Shown: positions 9,395-18,998 of the stretch, piece after piece
Layout of the letters: the number at the start of each line of letters is the position of its first letter
Numbering within the stretch: the stretch's first letter is position 1
Origin: Aliiglaciecola sp.
GTDB lineage: Bacteria; Pseudomonadota; Gammaproteobacteria; Enterobacterales; Alteromonadaceae
DNA length: 64,000 nucleotides
Assembly: GCA_028356795.1 (NCBI GenBank)
Contig: JAOMVH010000001.1
Span: 1-64,000, forward strand
Direction: 5' to 3'
Translations under genes and position numbers: made by a program
The notes under the pieces: model-generated
What the model was told of the DNA's origin: nothing
Database searches by the model: none
What the model saw: only the letters and a program-made list of their open reading frames with translations

Positions 9395-9427
9395 AAACAA
9401 AAAGGGCAAACCGATGCGGTTTGCCCT
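9395..9427 (-). terminator. Rho-independent terminator of the TonB receptor gene
   Basis: A perfect 10-base stem AGGGCAAACC / GGTTTGCCCT (9403-9412 and 9418-9427) with a 5-base loop. On the minus strand the stem is followed by TTTTTGTTTGT. It lies 22 bases past the receptor stop and just before the sulfotransferase gene, so downstream expression needs readthrough or its own promoter. Confidence 0.85.
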
Positions 9428-9448
9428 GATTTTAAATTAGACTCCTGA

Positions 9449-12091
9449 TTAGAAGTCGTAAGACAGTCTTAGTCCAATAGTACGTGGTCTATTAGTTACC
9501 ACTTTCGGTGTGAACTGTTGATTATCGATGTACAAAATAGCGCTCTTATCGGTTAGGTTGTCGATATAAAGCTCTGCTTTCCATTCATCATTGGTGACAC
9601 CAAATGCCACATTCACAATGGCGTAGCTATCTTGCACGTAACGACCGCCTTTGAACGTTTGGCCATTAGAATCAGAGTAAGTGACGCCTTCATAGACATC
9701 GGCTTCTTGCTGAATCGTCAACCCAGAACCTGTGCCGTAAACTAACTGCGTAGTATCTTCAAGTACGTAAGCATCCATTTTCATGCTTGCTAAACGGTCA
9801 CCCGTATAAGAGATTGAACCATTCACGTAGCCCGTTAAACCGTCTGACAAATCATAGTAATAGCGAGCACGTAAGTTACCTGAAAACTCTGCAGAGTAGG
9901 GCAGACGACTACCCACGCCAGGCGCAATACCTTGAAGCTCAGCATTGATACGTGTGAGTTCAGTATCTAGCATGCTAAACGACGCATCAATAATGAGGTT
10001 TTCAGTTGCTAACCACGTGATGTCGGCATCTAAGCCTCGAATTTCGGCATCACCCACGTTATCAGTAAATACCAAGAAGCTAATGTTAGTCGGGTCAAAA
10101 CGCGATGTTTGTAAGTCAGTGATATCGGAATAATAGGCCGTCGCATTGACACGTAAAATACCGTCTAAGAAGTCACCTTTCATACCCACTTCAAAATTAT
10201 CTAGCGTATCGGTCAAAGAATAAACTGGGATTCGGAAACCTTCGAAAGCACCACTTTGATTCGTTGCCTGACCACCACCTACACGGTTAGTAACCGGGGG
10301 ACGGAAACCTTCAGAGTAGGTCGCGAAAAGCAGCACGTCGTCATTCACTTTCCAGTCTACTGACGCCTTTAAAATCACGTCGTCGGCAGTTAAGACACCG
10401 TCGTCGTCAAGCAAATCAACTTCCAATTGCCCATTGTTAATGGCTTCTTGGATGGCCGCTGGGTCTTCACCGACTGCGGTTAGTTCGTCAGGATTTAGCG
10501 TACCAAAAGCGCGAATACGTCGTGTGACATCTACAGTGGTTGTCGATCCTCTGAAGGTGTCTTCAATTTCATACCAACGAGCACCAAGTGTTGCCGTTAC
10601 AGAATCGGTTAAGTCATATTCAAATTGTCCAAATAAGGCTATTTGATCAATGGTATGAGTCACATCGTTTACGAAGCTCACTTCTGACTCAAATGGCCCA
10701 CCGTTGGTATTGATCCCTTCCGTACCGACTGTGGTGCGGCCTAAATCAGTGAAAAACCCTAGCTCAGTATTGGCGATTTGGAACTTACCCACGGTTTCTA
10801 AGTCTTGTGAATCATAGAAAATACCAGCGGTAACACGCCATGGATTATCGGTGGATGTATTCATACGAAGCTCATGAGTTAAGCGCGACGTACTAGTTTG
10901 TTCTTTATAGAATTTGGTAGGATCTAAACAACGCTCATCAGCGGGAGTTTCTGCTTCATAGTGATTACATACATAATAAGCGGCGAATAGTCCGCCATTG
11001 GTGTAGCCGGTGTAATCAATGGTTGAGCTAATTTCACGATCTAAATAACCACCGGTATACACGATATCAAGTTTGTCCAAGCGGCCTTCTAGCGTCCAGG
11101 TTGTTAAACCGAATTCATCATCGTTATCTTCTGGAACGAAGCGATTTGCGGAGCTTTCGCCTTCAAGGTTCGGGTCATAAGCAAACACCCCTTCAGTTTC
11201 AAGGGTTTGTTGGGTGTGCTGAACGAGTAACTTCCAATCATCGTTGATCAAGTAAGACAATCCGAAACGTACACCAGCATAGGTTGCGTCGTTACCATCT
11301 TCTTCGACTAATGCATCATTGTTGGGTGCTTCTACCGGTGTATTGGCCGGGTCTGATAAGACACCGCCTGAGATTCTATCAATAACCACCGCGCTGCCAT
11401 TGTACCCGCCGTTGCCCGGCTCATTAAGGATGTTGTCAATCCAACCTCCTTGATGTTCATTGTATGCAGCAACACGCACGGCCAAATCATCTGTTAGCGC
11501 GAAGTTCATATAAGCTTCAACCGTGTTGCTCATTTCGCCACCTTTGGTAAAGGCAACGTTAGTATCAACACCTGCTGAAAACCCTGAGTGATCGGGCTTT
11601 TTAGTAATTAGACGAACCGTACCTGATTGAGAACTTGCACCAAATAGTGTGCCTTGTGGTCCAGGAAGTACCTCTACACGCTCCATATCAGTGGCAAAAA
11701 TATCTAAATTACGGCCTTGCATGGAAACTGGCTGCTCATCGAGATAAAAAGCAACTGATGGCTGCAATGCTTGTACTGAGGATACCGCGATATTCGTTTG
11801 TGATGTTGCCGCTCCGCGAATGTAGATTTCATTTTGGCCAGGGCCTGTACCTTGAAATACTACATTGGGAAGAAACTCAACATAGTCTTGGAAGTTATCA
11901 ACACCAAGGTTTTCGAGTGCTTCACCGTTTAAAGCGGTAACAGAAACAGGAATAGCTTGAATGGACTCAGAGCGTTTTGTAGCCGTAACTTCGATCGTTT
12001 CGATTTGAGCCTTAGCAGTTTGCTCTTGTGCATATACAGGAGTGACGGCAAGTGCTGCAACGACGGCGCAACTCAGCTTAGTTTTTTTCAT
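9449..12091 (-). CDS. TonB-dependent outer-membrane receptor
   Basis: An 880-residue outer-membrane receptor. The signal peptide is MKKTKLSCAVVAALAVTPVYA. A TonB-box-like segment IETIEVTATKR at about 30-40 and a plug domain with SVTALNGEALENLGVDN and NEIYIRGA follow. A long beta-barrel ends in IGLRLSYDF, with the terminal Phe expected of an outer-membrane barrel. The plug style (IPVSVTALNG) is that of the large TonB-receptor family common in Alteromonadales and sphingomonads. The substrate is unknown, and the co-oriented sulfotransferase is the only local hint. It is transcribed away from a BCCT transporter across a 332-base spacer. Confidence 0.92.
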   Translation of the reverse strand: MKKTKLSCAVVAALAVTPVYAQEQTAKAQIETIEVTATKRSESIQAIPVSVTALNGEALENLGVDNFQDYVEFLPNVVFQGTGPGQNEIYIRGAATSQTNIAVSSVQALQPSVAFYLDEQPVSMQGRNLDIFATDMERVEVLPGPQGTLFGASSQSGTVRLITKKPDHSGFSAGVDTNVAFTKGGEMSNTVEAYMNFALTDDLAVRVAAYNEHQGGWIDNILNEPGNGGYNGSAVVIDRISGGVLSDPANTPVEAPNNDALVEEDGNDATYAGVRFGLSYLINDDWKLLVQHTQQTLETEGVFAYDPNLEGESSANRFVPEDNDDEFGLTTWTLEGRLDKLDIVYTGGYLDREISSTIDYTGYTNGGLFAAYYVCNHYEAETPADERCLDPTKFYKEQTSTSRLTHELRMNTSTDNPWRVTAGIFYDSQDLETVGKFQIANTELGFFTDLGRTTVGTEGINTNGGPFESEVSFVNDVTHTIDQIALFGQFEYDLTDSVTATLGARWYEIEDTFRGSTTTVDVTRRIRAFGTLNPDELTAVGEDPAAIQEAINNGQLEVDLLDDDGVLTADDVILKASVDWKVNDDVLLFATYSEGFRPPVTNRVGGGQATNQSGAFEGFRIPVYSLTDTLDNFEVGMKGDFLDGILRVNATAYYSDITDLQTSRFDPTNISFLVFTDNVGDAEIRGLDADITWLATENLIIDASFSMLDTELTRINAELQGIAPGVGSRLPYSAEFSGNLRARYYYDLSDGLTGYVNGSISYTGDRLASMKMDAYVLEDTTQLVYGTGSGLTIQQEADVYEGVTYSDSNGQTFKGGRYVQDSYAIVNVAFGVTNDEWKAELYIDNLTDKSAILYIDNQQFTPKVVTNRPRTIGLRLSYDF

Positions 12092-12190
12092 GGACGATTA
12101 TGCCTTGTGTGGACTAGTTTTTAATGTTTTTAATTTCGTTTCTGTTCTTATTATTCGACTTAGATCATAATGGAATGAAATTAAAGTGCA

Positions 12191-12210
12191 AATTAGTTTC
12201 AGTACTAATT
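12191..12210. promoter_or_regulatory. Inverted repeat, candidate MarR operator
   Basis: A perfect inverted repeat AATTAGT-N6-ACTAATT. Its 20-base length and AT-rich half-sites resemble operators of MarR-family dimers. A MarR regulator is encoded in the operon that starts 214 bases downstream. Binding is inferred. Confidence 0.4.
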
Positions 12211-12320
12211 AAAATAATTAAGCTAAAATCTCATTCAGAGCGCGATAATTTCGGTGTGTTCAGCTTTTGTGCGCTTAAATGGTGTGTGCTTTCATTGTGA
12301 GCAAATTATTTGAGTAGATG

Positions 12321-12349
12321 TTTTCAGTGACAGGTTAATCCTCTATAGT
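12321..12349 (+). promoter_or_regulatory. Candidate sigma-70 promoter for the BCCT operon
   Basis: A TTTTCA element (4 of 6 consensus) and TATAGT (5 of 6) are 17 bases apart, about 75 bases before the transporter start. Confidence 0.4.
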
Positions 12350-12423
12350 GGTCGAAAGATTTTATTTTAATCCTTATCGGTCAATTATCAGGTCGAATTT
12401 CAGTCATAAAGGGATATCTCTCG

Positions 12424-14391
12424 TTGAACAATAAAAAGTTATCAAACCTGAATGCCAGCGTTTTTTATCCATCCTCAGTTGCAATTGTAATCCTCGTACT
12501 TTTTGCATTGCTTGCGCCAGAAGTTGCAGACAGTTTGTTCCAGCATATACAAAAAGTGATTGTTGATAACGGCAGTTGGTTTTATGTATTGAGTGTGGCC
12601 ATCATCCTACTCGTGGTTCTGTATTTGGGCTTTTCTCGATACGGTGAAATCCGCCTTGGCCCTGATCATGTTTCCCCTGATTATTCCTATGGAACCTGGC
12701 TATCCATGCTTTTTGCCGCAGGAATGGGGATTGGCCTAATGTTTTTTGGTGTCGCTGAGCCGGTGATGCACTTTCTGGCACCACCGACGGCACAAGCTGG
12801 TTCAGTAGAAGCCGTGCGTGAAGCCATGAAAACCACGTTTTTTCACTGGGGCGTACACGCATGGGCGATTTACGCTATCGTTGCGCTGATTCTGGCTTAC
12901 TTTAGTTTTCGCCATGAACTCCCCCTAACGTTGCGTTCGGCATTGTATCCATTGATTGGCGATAGGATCCATGGTTGGGCGGGGCACACCGTTGATATTT
13001 TTGCCGTGATCAGTACCATTTTTGGTGTGGCAACATCGTTGGGCCTTGGTGCATCCCAAATCAACGCGGGTCTGGCCTACCTGTTTAATATTGATGTCAG
13101 CAACACCAACCAAATATTGCTTATGGGCGGGATTATTACTTTGGCTGTTGTCTCAGTGGTCTCCGGTTTGGATAAAGGTATACGAAGACTCTCAGAGATA
13201 AACATGGGACTAGCGATTGGCCTATTAGTTTTGATTTTGGTGTTGGGACCTACGGTATTTTTATTAAAAGCTTACCTGCAAAACACCGGTGCTTATTTGT
13301 CGGATATTGTTAAAAACACCTTTAATCTTTTTGCCTATCAAAAAACTGATTGGATCGGTGGTTGGACAATTTTCTATTGGGGCTGGTGGCTGGCATGGGC
13401 GCCGTTTGTTGGACTCTTTATCGCTCGCATCTCAAAGGGGCGAACGATTCGCGAGTTTATGCTCGGAGTTCTTCTGATTCCTAGTGCGTTTACGCTACTT
13501 TGGATGACAGTATTTGGTAACTCTGCGATTGAATTAGTATTTGAACAGCAGCAAGTGAGGCTGGGAGAAATGGTCAATCAAGATGCGTCAGTCGCCCTGT
13601 TTGTATTCCTAGAAAACTTCCCATTCTCTGAGGCCCTCACTGCCATTGCCATATTAATGGTGGTGATATTCTTTGTGACATCATGTGACTCAGGTGCCAT
13701 GGTAGTCGATATGTTGTGCTCCTATGGAAACAATAATACACCGGTATGGCAGCGTATTTATTGGGCCGTTGGCGTGGGTGTCGTTGCTGCCATTTTATTA
13801 GCTGCTGGCGGACTGAGTGCCCTGCAAACAATGACCATAGCCTCAGCACTGCCGTTTGCGATTATTCTTCTATTAGCATTAGTCGGCCTGATGAAAGCAT
13901 TGCGGATCGAGGGGCATAAACGCGATAGCTTGCAGTCAAATACCTTGTCACTGCAACCTGATACCAGTTCAACTGATTGGCGAGAGAGACTGCGAAACGT
14001 CGTGAGTTTTCCGGACAAAATGGCGGTTGAGAGCTTCATTGAGCAAACAATTTTACCTGCTTTTGAAAATGTCTCAGAAGAATTCAAATCAAATCAAATT
14101 GATGTTGAGATCATCCATGATCAGCGTTCGGTTGAATTACGCGTTAAACATGGTGATGAACGAGACTTTGTCTATGGCGTTCACCGTCGAGGTCATGCCC
14201 AGCCAGGGTTTGCTTCTGGAGAAAATGAATTATTGGACAACGATGATGAACAGACATATTATCGCGCTGAAGTTCACTTGAGTGAAGGTGGACAAGACTA
14301 TTGCATTATGGGTTGGTCGAAGTTAGCAATTATTAATGATGTGGTAGATCAGTACCGTAAACACTTACATTTTCTGCATCTTGTGCGCTAA
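12424..14391 (+). CDS. BCCT-family betaine/choline/carnitine transporter
   Basis: An inner-membrane secondary transporter of 655 residues with about 12 helices. Family hallmarks are GMGIGLMFFGVAEPVMH near residues 99-115 and WWLAWAPFVGLFIARISKGR near 320. A soluble C-terminal tail of about 150 residues (from about 500), as in the BetT subgroup, suits osmotic regulation. The likely substrate is choline, glycine betaine or another quaternary ammonium compound used as osmoprotectant or nutrient. The start is a TTG at 12424 preceded by AAGGGA; no in-frame ATG exists before the first helices. A MarR-type regulator follows 16 bases downstream, probably in the same operon. Confidence 0.92.
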   Translation: MNNKKLSNLNASVFYPSSVAIVILVLFALLAPEVADSLFQHIQKVIVDNGSWFYVLSVAIILLVVLYLGFSRYGEIRLGPDHVSPDYSYGTWLSMLFAAGMGIGLMFFGVAEPVMHFLAPPTAQAGSVEAVREAMKTTFFHWGVHAWAIYAIVALILAYFSFRHELPLTLRSALYPLIGDRIHGWAGHTVDIFAVISTIFGVATSLGLGASQINAGLAYLFNIDVSNTNQILLMGGIITLAVVSVVSGLDKGIRRLSEINMGLAIGLLVLILVLGPTVFLLKAYLQNTGAYLSDIVKNTFNLFAYQKTDWIGGWTIFYWGWWLAWAPFVGLFIARISKGRTIREFMLGVLLIPSAFTLLWMTVFGNSAIELVFEQQQVRLGEMVNQDASVALFVFLENFPFSEALTAIAILMVVIFFVTSCDSGAMVVDMLCSYGNNNTPVWQRIYWAVGVGVVAAILLAAGGLSALQTMTIASALPFAIILLLALVGLMKALRIEGHKRDSLQSNTLSLQPDTSSTDWRERLRNVVSFPDKMAVESFIEQTILPAFENVSEEFKSNQIDVEIIHDQRSVELRVKHGDERDFVYGVHRRGHAQPGFASGENELLDNDDEQTYYRAEVHLSEGGQDYCIMGWSKLAIINDVVDQYRKHLHFLHLVR

Positions 14392-14407
14392 TTTCGCACA
14401 TCTATAG

Positions 14408-14908
14408 ATGTCATCAAATCAGAGATTTATCATGCAAAGAGACGAAGAATTATTGGTTGCACTTCGAAAAGTGATTCGAGCCATCGATTTAAGGTCTAAA
14501 CAACTCAGTAAAGATGCCGGACTCACCGGTCCACAACTGCTAGTTATGCAAAGTATTGGCAAAGAACCAGGCATTATGGTTCGCCAAGTGGCACAAAACA
14601 TTAATCTTAGCCCAGCAACCGTCACCAGCATACTTGACCGATTGGAGTTGAAAGAGTTTGTGCAACGTATTCGAAGCACAGAAGATAAACGACGGGTAGG
14701 TGTGTTCCTGACTGAAAAAGGCCAGTTGATAATGCAAGATGCACCGCGGCCTTTTCAAGAGCACTTCGTCAATCGTTTTGCCCAATTAAAAGAATGGGAG
14801 CAGAGTCAGATGGTTTCCACTATCCAGCGCATTGCCAGTATGATGGATGCAGAAGATATTGATGCATCACCCGTTCTTGAAGTGGGAAGCTTAACGGAAA
14901 AACTCTAG
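14408..14908 (+). CDS. MarR-family transcription regulator
   Basis: A winged-helix regulator of 166 residues. The core motif LTGPQLLVMQSIGKEPGIMVRQVAQ leads to the recognition helix (LSPATVTSILDRLE) and the wing RIRSTEDKRRVGVFLTEKG. A C-terminal dimerisation helix follows. The first ATG (14408) has no visible ribosome site; a second ATG at 14432 is preceded by AGAG and may be the true start. It sits between the BCCT transporter and csaA. Control of the transporter through the palindrome at 12191-12210 is plausible but inferred. Confidence 0.9.
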   Translation: MSSNQRFIMQRDEELLVALRKVIRAIDLRSKQLSKDAGLTGPQLLVMQSIGKEPGIMVRQVAQNINLSPATVTSILDRLELKEFVQRIRSTEDKRRVGVFLTEKGQLIMQDAPRPFQEHFVNRFAQLKEWEQSQMVSTIQRIASMMDAEDIDASPVLEVGSLTEKL

Positions 14909-14927
14909 GCTCAATAAGGGAGGATCC

Positions 14928-15266
14928 ATGAGCAACTTAACCTGGCAACAATTTGAGCATGTCGACATTCGAGTGGGTACCATTGTTGAAGCGATTGATT
15001 TTCCCGAAGCACGAAATCCAGCCTATCTACTTATTGTCGATTTCGGTGCTGATATCGGTACCAAAAAATCAAGCGCACAAATCACTGAGCACTATTCCAA
15101 GCAAGATTTGGTTGGTCGGCAGGTGTTGGGCGTAGTTAATTTCCCCCCGAAACAAATTGGTCCAATTATGTCTGAATGTCTAGTCACCGGCTTCTACGAT
15201 GAAAATGGTGCTGTGGTATTAGCCTCGGTCGATAGCGGTATCGCCAATGGCGCAAAATTAGGTTAA
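14928..15266 (+). CDS. csaA: CsaA-type tRNA-binding domain protein
   Basis: A 112-residue single-domain protein of the CsaA / tRNA_bind (OB-fold) family. The N-terminal VDIRVGTIVEAIDFPEARNP, then GTKKSSAQIT and QVLGVVNFPPKQIGPIMSE, are typical, and the size fits standalone CsaA. CsaA is described in Bacillus as a secretion-related chaperone; its fold is that of a tRNA-binding dimer. The start has an excellent ribosome site (GGGAGG). It lies 19 bases after the MarR gene and is probably cotranscribed. Confidence 0.92.
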   Translation: MSNLTWQQFEHVDIRVGTIVEAIDFPEARNPAYLLIVDFGADIGTKKSSAQITEHYSKQDLVGRQVLGVVNFPPKQIGPIMSECLVTGFYDENGAVVLASVDSGIANGAKLG

Positions 15267-15375
15267 AAAACGTGATTCAAAACGAGTGTCGCATCTTTTT
15301 ATAGATACTTGCTGTTAGGCACTTTCAAGCTAATATTGATAAAAAAGGGTAATGCAGTCAATAAAGGAGTCTGCT

Positions 15376-16914
15376 TTGGCAAAGCGAAATACACATACAA
15401 TTGATCAGGAAGTGACTTTCGAAGCACATCAAGAGCTAGTTTCGGTTACCGATGTGCGAGGAGTGATCACCTACGCAAATGATATTTTTTGCGATGTCGC
15501 CGGATATCACCAAGATGAGTTAATTGGTAAAAACCACAATATTGTTAGACATCCTGATATGCCAAAAGCTGCATTCGCTGACATGTGGGCAAAACTCGAG
15601 GCCGGCCAACCTTGGCGGGGAGCGGTAAAAAATCGTTGTAAAGATGGTCGCTATTATTGGGTGGACGCATTTGTGACACCGCAATTTACTGGCGATAAGC
15701 TAACTGGTTATCAATCAGTAAGAACGGTCCTAAAACCCAAATATAAGGCAAATGCACAAACGCTATATCAACAGATCAATTAGGGCAAGTTTAAATCTGA
15801 TAGTTTTGCATCAAGCATGAAAGCTAAGTCAATGCTGCTGATTATTGCGGGGTTAGTGCTAGCTACAGGTGCGCTCTTTATTCCCTTCTTTGCGTTTTTG
15901 ATTATAGCCTTACCTTTCCTCATATTTTACGACGAGCTAGTTGCAACATCAGAGTATGTCAGTCATTTGAAAAATGACTATGATAGTGTTTCACGACACG
16001 TTTATTGTGGTCGAGGGAGCCTTAGTGTGGTTCGCTTTAGAGCCAAAATGCTAGAGGGCAAACTTAAAACAATTCTTGGTCGCGTTGTAGACAGCGCCAA
16101 TGTATTAATGACCCGGGTTGATGGTCTCAATCAAGCATCTCTTAGTGCCAGTGAAGGTGTGAAGCAAGAAACGCAAGAGCTATTTCAAGTTAGTACCGCG
16201 GTTGAACAGATGACGTTAACTATTGCAGAGGTTGCCAGCAACACGGTTGATACTTCTACAAAAGTTGAGTCAGTGCATGCAGATTGCCGTTCAGCAACAG
16301 ATGCGATGTCGAAAACCAAGGAGCGCGTTATTGCGCTAGCCACAGAGGTATCTGCTTCGGCTAACGCCGCAGGTGAACTGGCCAGCGAAGCTGAACAAAT
16401 TGGCAACGTTATGCAAGAGATCCAAGGTATTGCTGACCAAACTAACTTACTTGCTCTAAATGCTGCCATTGAAGCAGCGCGGGCGGGCGAACAAGGGCGC
16501 GGTTTCTCAGTGGTTGCCGACGAGGTTCGAGCGTTATCAAGTCGAACCCACAGTGCTACCGAGCAAATTCAAACCTGAGTGAATGAGATCCAAGCGACCT
16601 TGTTAAAATGGTCATCTACTATGCACAAAGGCAAAGAAATGGCTGATGAGTGTGTAGAGGACACAAATACCAGCCGTGATATTGTCTTTAAGATATACGA
16701 TGAGGTGAGCATGATTGCTGATCTTACCGCGCAAATCTCTACAGCGTCTGAGCAGCAGAGTGTGGTGTCGAATGAGATTAGTCAAAACATTATTCGCATC
16801 AATACAATTTCTAATTCGAATCTTGAACAAGCCAACATTGTTAGCCAAGAAGCCGCTGATATTGAGGAGCGCACAAAAGTCCTGCGCTCTATGATGTTAA
16901 CTTTTAACAAGTAG
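15376..16914 (+). pseudogene. Aer-like PAS methyl-accepting chemotaxis protein, interrupted by two in-frame stops
   Basis: One continuous frame encodes a PAS-membrane-MCP protein, broken by TAG at 15781-15783 (codon 136) and TGA at 16576-16578 (codon 401). The PAS part holds the Aer-type stretch GKNHNIVRHPDMPKAAF. The middle part has a hydrophobic double segment ([20 protein letters not shown] and following), then the conserved MCP hairpin tip [20 protein letters not shown]. The last part is the C-terminal coiled coil ending in LTFNK. No frameshift separates the pieces, and the sequence across each stop reads as expected. The start is best placed at TTG 15376, which has AAAGGAG six bases upstream; the ATG at 15352 has a poor ribosome site. 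Intact length would be 512 residues. As read it gives only a PAS fragment, unless the stops are suppressed or are errors. Confidence 0.82.
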
Positions 16915-16932
16915 CGCTCTAGTCGCTGTCTG

Positions 16933-17715
16933 CTAATTAACCAAGGTGGTGCCGCCATCTACCGGGATTATTTGACCGGTGATGAAGGCCCCAGCCTTGC
17001 TCGCCAGCATAATCGCTACACCCGCAATATCTGAGGCTTCTCCCCATCGACGCATGGGAATGCTTTGCAGTTCCTGTTCAAAAGCGGCTTGGTCTTCACT
17101 TAAGAACTCGGTCATTTTTGAGTAAAAGCGGCCAGGTGCAATGGCGTTAACTCGCACATGAGAAGACGCCAACTCATTCGCCAATACTCGGGTTAGTTGG
17201 TGGATAGCTGATTTTGATGCTGCATAACTAAAGGTGTCTAAACCATTACCTACGATACCGGCAATGGAACCAACGTTGATCACTGATGAGGACACCTTCG
17301 AGTTTGCATTGGCTGTTAACAAAGGTGTTAGGGCCTGGGTTAAAAAGAAAGGACTTTTTACGTTCACATCCATGACTTTATCCCAGCCAATCTCAGGAAA
17401 CTGTCCAAAAGGTGCCCCCCAAGCGGTGCCCGCGTTGTTAACTAATACATCTAAGTGGGTCTCTCTTTTATGCAATTCAGTAACTAGCTGAGTGACACCT
17501 TCTGCGGTCGAGACATCTCCAGGTAGTGGGATACATTCTCCGAACTGGCTCAGCTCTTTTGCCGCATTTAGGCATGCCTCGGCCTTTCTGGCGGTAATAT
17601 AAACTCGCTTAGCGCCCGCTTCTAGAAATCCTTGGGCCATAAACGCGCCTAAGCCTCTTGAGCCGCCAGTGACGAGACATATTTTGTCCTGCATTGAAAA
17701 TAGAGATTCGAACAT
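16933..17715 (-). CDS. Short-chain dehydrogenase/reductase (RhlG / 3-ketoacyl-ACP reductase type)
   Basis: An NAD(P)-dependent SDR of 260 residues. The cofactor loop TGGSRGLG is near residue 16, followed by NNAGTAWG, catalytic Ser in INVGSIAG, and the YAASK Tyr-Lys pair. The C-terminus ends in ITGQIIPVDGG, typical of FabG-like enzymes. The N-terminal LFSMQDKICLVTGGSRGLG resembles RhlG-type reductases. It should reduce a ketone or ketoacyl substrate; the exact one is unknown. It is transcribed alone, convergent with the broken MCP gene and divergent from the homocysteine methyltransferase gene. Confidence 0.9.
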   Translation of the reverse strand: MFESLFSMQDKICLVTGGSRGLGAFMAQGFLEAGAKRVYITARKAEACLNAAKELSQFGECIPLPGDVSTAEGVTQLVTELHKRETHLDVLVNNAGTAWGAPFGQFPEIGWDKVMDVNVKSPFFLTQALTPLLTANANSKVSSSVINVGSIAGIVGNGLDTFSYAASKSAIHQLTRVLANELASSHVRVNAIAPGRFYSKMTEFLSEDQAAFEQELQSIPMRRWGEASDIAGVAIMLASKAGAFITGQIIPVDGGTTLVN

Positions 17716-17920
17716 CCTTTTGATTTCCTTACTAGTGGGTTAGTAACCAAGGAATACAGCACACCTTGGCTCTTGCTTGTTTAAGGTAAAGTAACACAGG
17801 TTTTTGGCCAACCACATTTTTGTTGTGTCATCACTTTATGAGGATTAAGGATGTATTGCATATTCAGCTATTGACGTTTACTCTTCGGTCCATAATATGT
17901 GCGCTGAGTTAATGAGCTAA

Positions 17921-18820
17921 ATGACAACGATAACCCTTCTTGATGGCGGTATGGGGCAGGAGCTATTGCGCCGAAGCACGCGAAAAATCACCGAGCTCTG
18001 GTCTGCTGACATCATGTTAAATGAGCCTGAATTGGTGAGTGAATTACATCACGATTTTATTCGCAGTGGCTCTCGGGTGATTACACTGAATACTTACACC
18101 GCCACGCCCGAGCGTCTCAAGCGAGAAGGTGTGTATGAACACATCAATGGTTTACACCAATCAGCCATGGACGCGGCAATCTCTGCGATCAATCAATCAC
18201 AGCGCGATGATGTAAAAATAGCGGGTTGTTTACCACCGTTAGTGGCGAGTTATCGACCAGAAGTGTCTTTATCATTTGAACAGTCACTGGCGAGTTATCG
18301 TCAACTTGTCGACTTACAAGCACCAGCAAGCGACTTGTTTATGTGCGAGACAATGGCGTCAATTAATGAGGCCAAAGCAGCTTGCACTGCAGGCTTAGAA
18401 AGCGGTTTGCCCACTTGGGTGGCATTGACGGTAAGCGATACAAAACCAGGGTATTTACGAAGTGGCGAACGCCTAAGCACGGCAGTGAATGAAATCGAAT
18501 CATTGGGTGCAGACGCGATACTGCTTAATTGCAGCCAGCCTGAAGCCATTACTGCCAGCTGGTTGGGCCTGAAAAATACGAAAAAACCTATTGGGGCTTA
18601 CGCAAATGGATTTGTGTCAATTGCTGCCTTACATCCTGGTGGCACGGTCGAAGAATTAGAAGCCAGGCAAGATCTAAATCCACAGGAATACGCCGGTCAC
18701 GCCCTCAATTGGGTTGAAAATGGCGCGACAATCGTTGGTGGTTGCTGCGAAATCAGTCCCGCTCATATCAAAGTACTGCATCAAAGGTTGTGTGATGAAG
18801 GCTTTATCATCACTAGCTAA
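17921..18820 (+). CDS. Homocysteine S-methyltransferase family protein (MmuM-like)
   Basis: A cytosolic zinc enzyme of 299 residues. N-terminal LLDGGMGQELLRR and the Cys of ILLNCSQPE plus the vicinal pair in TIVGGCCEISPAHI supply the three zinc thiolates of this family. The size matches standalone MmuM/YitJ-N type enzymes rather than full MetH. The reaction would transfer a methyl group, for example from S-methylmethionine or a betaine, to homocysteine to make methionine. A betaine donor would fit the BCCT transporter 3.5 kb upstream, but this is speculation. Confidence 0.88.
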   Translation: MTTITLLDGGMGQELLRRSTRKITELWSADIMLNEPELVSELHHDFIRSGSRVITLNTYTATPERLKREGVYEHINGLHQSAMDAAISAINQSQRDDVKIAGCLPPLVASYRPEVSLSFEQSLASYRQLVDLQAPASDLFMCETMASINEAKAACTAGLESGLPTWVALTVSDTKPGYLRSGERLSTAVNEIESLGADAILLNCSQPEAITASWLGLKNTKKPIGAYANGFVSIAALHPGGTVEELEARQDLNPQEYAGHALNWVENGATIVGGCCEISPAHIKVLHQRLCDEGFIITS

Positions 18821-18849
18821 CACCAAAGATCAACAGCCCGAGTGTCGTT

Positions 18850-18865
18850 TCGATATCTATATCGA
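18850..18865. repeat. Short palindrome
   Basis: TCGATAT-CT-ATATCGA, 7-base perfect arms, between the homocysteine methyltransferase stop and mlaC. Role unknown. Confidence 0.3.
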
Positions 18866-18998
18866 TAGTTATGACATAGTTCCTTTTAATCTATCCCATT
18901 TTTGAAATAGTCTTTTGCATTTTTATGTCTACTCTAGGCCAAGAGGGCTGTGAGATAATTATCCCAAGTTAAAATATTCAATAGAAGGAGTCGACATT

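Larger units (their letters stand above)
12092..12423. other. Divergent intergenic region between TonB receptor and BCCT transporter
   Basis: 332 AT-rich bases with no plausible gene. They contain the inverted repeat at 12191-12210 and a candidate promoter for the plus-strand transporter (TTTTCA at 12321, TATAGT at 12344, 17-base spacer). Promoters for both flanking genes should lie here. Confidence 0.6.

Noticed and set aside
15352-16914. Three separate genes (a PAS protein and two MCP pieces)
   Set aside because: All three lie in one frame, separated only by single stop codons, and together form a canonical PAS-MCP protein.
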